From the NCBI GenBank assembly GCA_005877525.1, contig VBON01000056.1:1-6329 (forward strand): a DNA stretch of 6,329 nucleotides, written 5' to 3'. Positions 3,674-6,329 of the stretch are shown piece by piece; position 1 is the first letter of the stretch, and each line of letters starts with the position of its first letter. The position numbers were made by a program, and so were the translations under genes. The notes beneath the pieces are model-generated. The model was not told the origin of the DNA. It ran no database searches and saw nothing but the letters and a program-made list of their open reading frames with translations. The stretch is from Nitrospirota bacterium. GTDB taxonomy: Bacteria; Nitrospirota; Nitrospiria; Nitrospirales; NS-4.

Positions 3674-6329
3674 ATCAGCCGCGCTGATCCTGCCGGAACG
3701 ATCCCATAGTGTCGGGTCAGACCTCCGCCGAAGGCTGGGGGCCGACAAGGTCAAGGACGACTTCCCCACGATCACGGCGTACTCGGTGGATGCGAGCATC
3801 TATAAGATGGTGCCGAAGGCGGTGGTGCTGGCCGAGACCGAGGACGATATCGCCGCGACACTAGCCTATGCGTTGGAGACTGGCGTGCCCATTACGCCTC
3901 GGGCGGCGGGGACGAATCTCACGGGCTCCGCCGTCGGGGCAGGGATCATTCTCGACTGCGGACGCATGAGGCAGATCCTCGAGCTGAATGTCGAAGAGCG
4001 ATGGGCACGCATCCAGCCGGGGTTAAATCTCACCGAATTCAATAAGAAGCTGGAACGTTCCGGGCTGATGTTCGGCCCGGACCCTTCCAGCCGCGACATG
4101 TGCAAGCTCGGGGGTATGCTGTCGAACAACTCGGCCGGGCCGCATACCTTGCGCTATGGGTCCGTCAAAGACAATGTCCATGCGATCCGCCTTTGCCTGG
4201 GGGACGGCACGTGGCTGACGGCGGAAGTCCTGGCCGAAGACGATCCGGCGATGGAGCGGCTGGTAGCGAGCCATCAGGGTCTGGCGGAGACCATAGGTCT
4301 TGTCCGTCAACATGCTGCGCTGATTCACAGCAAAAAGCCGACGGTCACGAAGAACAGCACTGGCTACAACCTTTTCGGCCTGGCCGACGGGCTCATTCAA
4401 GGCGTCGTCGATCTGCCCAAGTTGTTCGTCGGCAGTGAAGGAACCCTCGGCATCATCAGTGAAGCGACCGTAAAGCTGGTGGAGCGGCCGCAGAGGACCG
4501 CCACGGCGCTGATCCATTTTCGCCACCTTGAGGACGTGGGCACGGCGGTCTTCGATCTCCTGCCGTTGGCCCCCATGGCGCTGGAGGTGATGGATGCCAA
4601 CACCCTGAACCTGATCGGCCGCCCGGCCCATGGCGTCCCGGCGGATGCCGCAGCGACACTGCTCGCCGAGTTCGATGGCAGCGGCCAACCCATTGCCGCC
4701 ATGCTCGAGGCCGTGAAGGCAGTATGCCGCAAATATCGGTTGTGCCAGGACCCCACCATTGCCGTCGAAAAGGAGCACCAAGAACAGCTGTGGAAGGCGC
4801 GCAACGCCTTGTACCCGACCCTGTACCGTTATGATCAGAAGAAGAAACCCATCAATTATGTAGACGACGTGGTGGTGTCCGCCGATCGGATCGCTGAGTT
4901 GGTGAAATACCTCTCCGAGTTCTTTAAAGGGCAGGACGTTAGTGTCGCCATCTTCGGCCATATCGGAAACGGTAATGCGCACATCGTGCCGCTCCTGGAT
5001 CTCAATGATCCGAAGGATTTCGAGCGGATGGTGGCCGGCTATCAAGACATCCACAGCACGGTCATTTCACGTTTTGGAGGATCGATCTGCGGCGAGCATG
5101 GGGACGGGCGCGTGCGCGCGGAGTTCGTGCGGCGCGCTTTTGGCGAGGAACTCTACGATTTGTTCAAGCGGGTCAAGGCGGCGTTTGATCCGAAGAACAT
5201 CCTCAATCCCGGCGTGAAGATCAGTGACACCTCCTTTACGGAGCATATCGATTATGTGCGCCTCTCCAAGCCCTGCGCTACCTGCGCGAAGTGCAACTCT
5301 GTCTGCCCGGTTTATGACGTCTTTCAATCCGAGGACATGAGCTCACGCGGATGGTTTGAGATCGTGACGGCGCCGGGATACAACTATCTGAATTCAAAGC
5401 GAGTGGTAGAGGCGTGCGTAAATTGCAAGTCGTGCCGGACGGTCTGTCCGGCAGGGGTGGACGTCTCGGAGCTTATTCTCAAGAAGCGTGCGGAGCATCC
5501 CAATCAGCTAGCGGGAATGTTCTTCGCCTTGCAGGGGCAACCGTGGATCTTCGAGCCGCTGTTCAAGCTCGTGGCAGGGACGCAGGGCCTGTGGGACCGA
5601 CCGCTGCCCCGCCGCCTGTTGGAGCATGCGCTGAGCCCCATCCTTCACCAACTGGCGGCGACGGCCCGGTTACCCGCTGACATGGTGTTGCCGCGCCTGG
5701 CCGCGCATCTGTTACGGGAGCGCCATGCAGCTTTGACAGAAGAGCACGGTCACTCGGGACGCGTCGCCTATTTTCATGGCTGCGCGGCAAACTACTTTCA
5801 GGACGGTGTGGGGGATTCGGTCATCGAGGTGCTGCGCCGCAATGGCATCGACCCGGTCTTGCCGCGCCAGCGTTGCTCTGGCACTCCGATCGAAACCTAC
5901 GGCCATGTGGACCGAGCCAGAGCGTGCGCCCGGTTCAATATCGCATCGCTCGAGCGCTTTGAGACCGTGGTAACCGGCTGCGCCTCATGCACGTTGATGC
6001 TGAAGGACTATCCGAAATGGTTCTCAAACCAGGACCGCCGCCGGGCGGAGACCGTCGCGGAAAAGGTGCGGCATATTTCGGAGTTTCTCTGCGGTGCCGG
6101 CCTCAGGACTGCGCCGTTGGGCTCGGTGCCCAAGAAGGTCACCTATCATTCCTCCTGTCATCTGCGAGCGGCGGGGGTTAGCAGCCAGCCGCGCGAACTC
6201 CTCAAGCGCCTACCGGGCGTCCAGTTCGTCGAGATGCGAGACGCCGAACGGTGCGCGGGGGGCGCCGGCACGTTCATTGTGAAGGACTACAGGACCTCTC
6301 AGAAGATTTTCGAGCGCAAGCGGGCGGCG
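3666..6329 (+). CDS. Fused FAD-linked oxidase and Fe-S (GlcD-GlcF type) D-2-hydroxyacid dehydrogenase, C-terminus outside the window
   Basis: The frame is open from ATG 3666 to the last base: 888 residues with no stop. The N-terminal half is a PCMH-type FAD-binding oxidase of the GlcD / D-lactate / D-2-hydroxyglutarate dehydrogenase group: PRAAGTNLTGSAVG (78-91), FGPDPSS (136-142), LFVGSEGTLGI, the likely metal site FGHIGNGNAH (430-439, His432 and His439) and CGEHGDGRVRAEF (from Cys475; Glu477). Then come two ferredoxin-type [4Fe-4S] motifs, Cys537/540/543/547 and Cys584/587/590/594, each followed by Pro, and two CCG-type domains starting near Cys706 and Cys831. Such fusions (E. coli YdiJ is one) oxidise a 2-hydroxyacid through FAD and pass electrons via Fe-S clusters, usually to the quinone pool at the membrane. 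The substrate (glycolate, D-lactate, D-2-hydroxyglutarate) cannot be fixed here. Both CCG motifs have lost one cysteine. The start is the best ATG in frame: a TGA at 3639-3641 bounds the frame, and TTG 3654 is the only alternative. Confidence 0.92.
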   Translation, partial: MSESAALILPERSHSVGSDLRRRLGADKVKDDFPTITAYSVDASIYKMVPKAVVLAETEDDIAATLAYALETGVPITPRAAGTNLTGSAVGAGIILDCGRMRQILELNVEERWARIQPGLNLTEFNKKLERSGLMFGPDPSSRDMCKLGGMLSNNSAGPHTLRYGSVKDNVHAIRLCLGDGTWLTAEVLAEDDPAMERLVASHQGLAETIGLVRQHAALIHSKKPTVTKNSTGYNLFGLADGLIQGVVDLPKLFVGSEGTLGIISEATVKLVERPQRTATALIHFRHLEDVGTAVFDLLPLAPMALEVMDANTLNLIGRPAHGVPADAAATLLAEFDGSGQPIAAMLEAVKAVCRKYRLCQDPTIAVEKEHQEQLWKARNALYPTLYRYDQKKKPINYVDDVVVSADRIAELVKYLSEFFKGQDVSVAIFGHIGNGNAHIVPLLDLNDPKDFERMVAGYQDIHSTVISRFGGSICGEHGDGRVRAEFVRRAFGEELYDLFKRVKAAFDPKNILNPGVKISDTSFTEHIDYVRLSKPCATCAKCNSVCPVYDVFQSEDMSSRGWFEIVTAPGYNYLNSKRVVEACVNCKSCRTVCPAGVDVSELILKKRAEHPNQLAGMFFALQGQPWIFEPLFKLVAGTQGLWDRPLPRRLLEHALSPILHQLAATARLPADMVLPRLAAHLLRERHAALTEEHGHSGRVAYFHGCAANYFQDGVGDSVIEVLRRNGIDPVLPRQRCSGTPIETYGHVDRARACARFNIASLERFETVVTGCASCTLMLKDYPKWFSNQDRRRAETVAEKVRHISEFLCGAGLRTAPLGSVPKKVTYHSSCHLRAAGVSSQPRELLKRLPGVQFVEMRDAERCAGGAGTFIVKDYRTSQKIFERKRAA

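Noticed and set aside
4023..5054. A 343-codon open frame on the minus strand
   Set aside because: It lies entirely inside the FAD domain of the fused oxidase, whose plus-strand translation is full of family motifs. The antisense product has no recognisable domain and is a by-product of GC-rich codon use.
5563..5790. Minus-strand frame with a glycine/proline-rich product, and similar short frames between 5414 and 6282
   Set aside because: All are shadows of the continuous oxidase frame, which keeps Fe-S and CCG-type motifs through this stretch.
1..6329. Possible mobile element, defence system, CRISPR array or tRNA/rRNA gene
   Set aside because: No array-like repeats, transposase or integrase motifs, terminal inverted repeats, or tRNA/rRNA signatures were seen by eye; all of the coding content is housekeeping or metabolic in type.

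Overview
The window reads as ordinary chromosomal sequence from a moderately GC-rich bacterium. The gene set is a bacterial NFACT/RqcH protein, a free-standing RodZ-type HTH protein, a homocitrate/isopropylmalate synthase-like enzyme, and a GlcD-GlcF-type fused oxidase. Together with what look like leaderless promoters, this reminds me of Nitrospira (Nitrospirota). That is recall-based inference, not something the sequence proves. No transposase, tRNA, rRNA, CRISPR array or phage gene is visible.

Layout: bases 1-146 hold the 3' end of a plus-strand gene ending in a charged coiled coil. It converges on, and overlaps by 20 bases, the minus-strand rqcH-like gene (127-1572), whose product appears to lack the usual helix-hairpin-helix segment. 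A 189-base AT-richer divergent intergenic region (1573-1761) separates it from the small HTH gene (1762-2109). After an 85-base gap comes a DRE-TIM acyltransferase (2195-3598). After a 67-base gap comes a large FAD plus Fe-S oxidase whose reading frame stays open from 3666 to the last base, so at least 888 residues are present and the C-terminus lies outside the window.

The two metabolic genes each seem to have their own promoter. Both carry the same 8-mer GTACAATT, with the -10 hexamer ending exactly 7 bases before an ATG. At 2195 that ATG is the gene start, so the transcript should be leaderless. At 3641 that ATG opens a 10-codon mini-ORF whose stop overlaps the start of the oxidase gene.

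Functionally, rqcH belongs to ribosome quality control (C-terminal tailing of stalled nascent chains). The last two genes are a 2-oxoacid/acetyl-CoA condensing enzyme of undetermined substrate and a membrane-associated 2-hydroxyacid oxidase. A link between those two is possible but unproven. I found no clearly novel multi-gene system. The items most worth a second look are the twin leaderless promoters with the mini-ORF, the HhH-less RqcH, and the altered CCG cysteine motifs of the oxidase.
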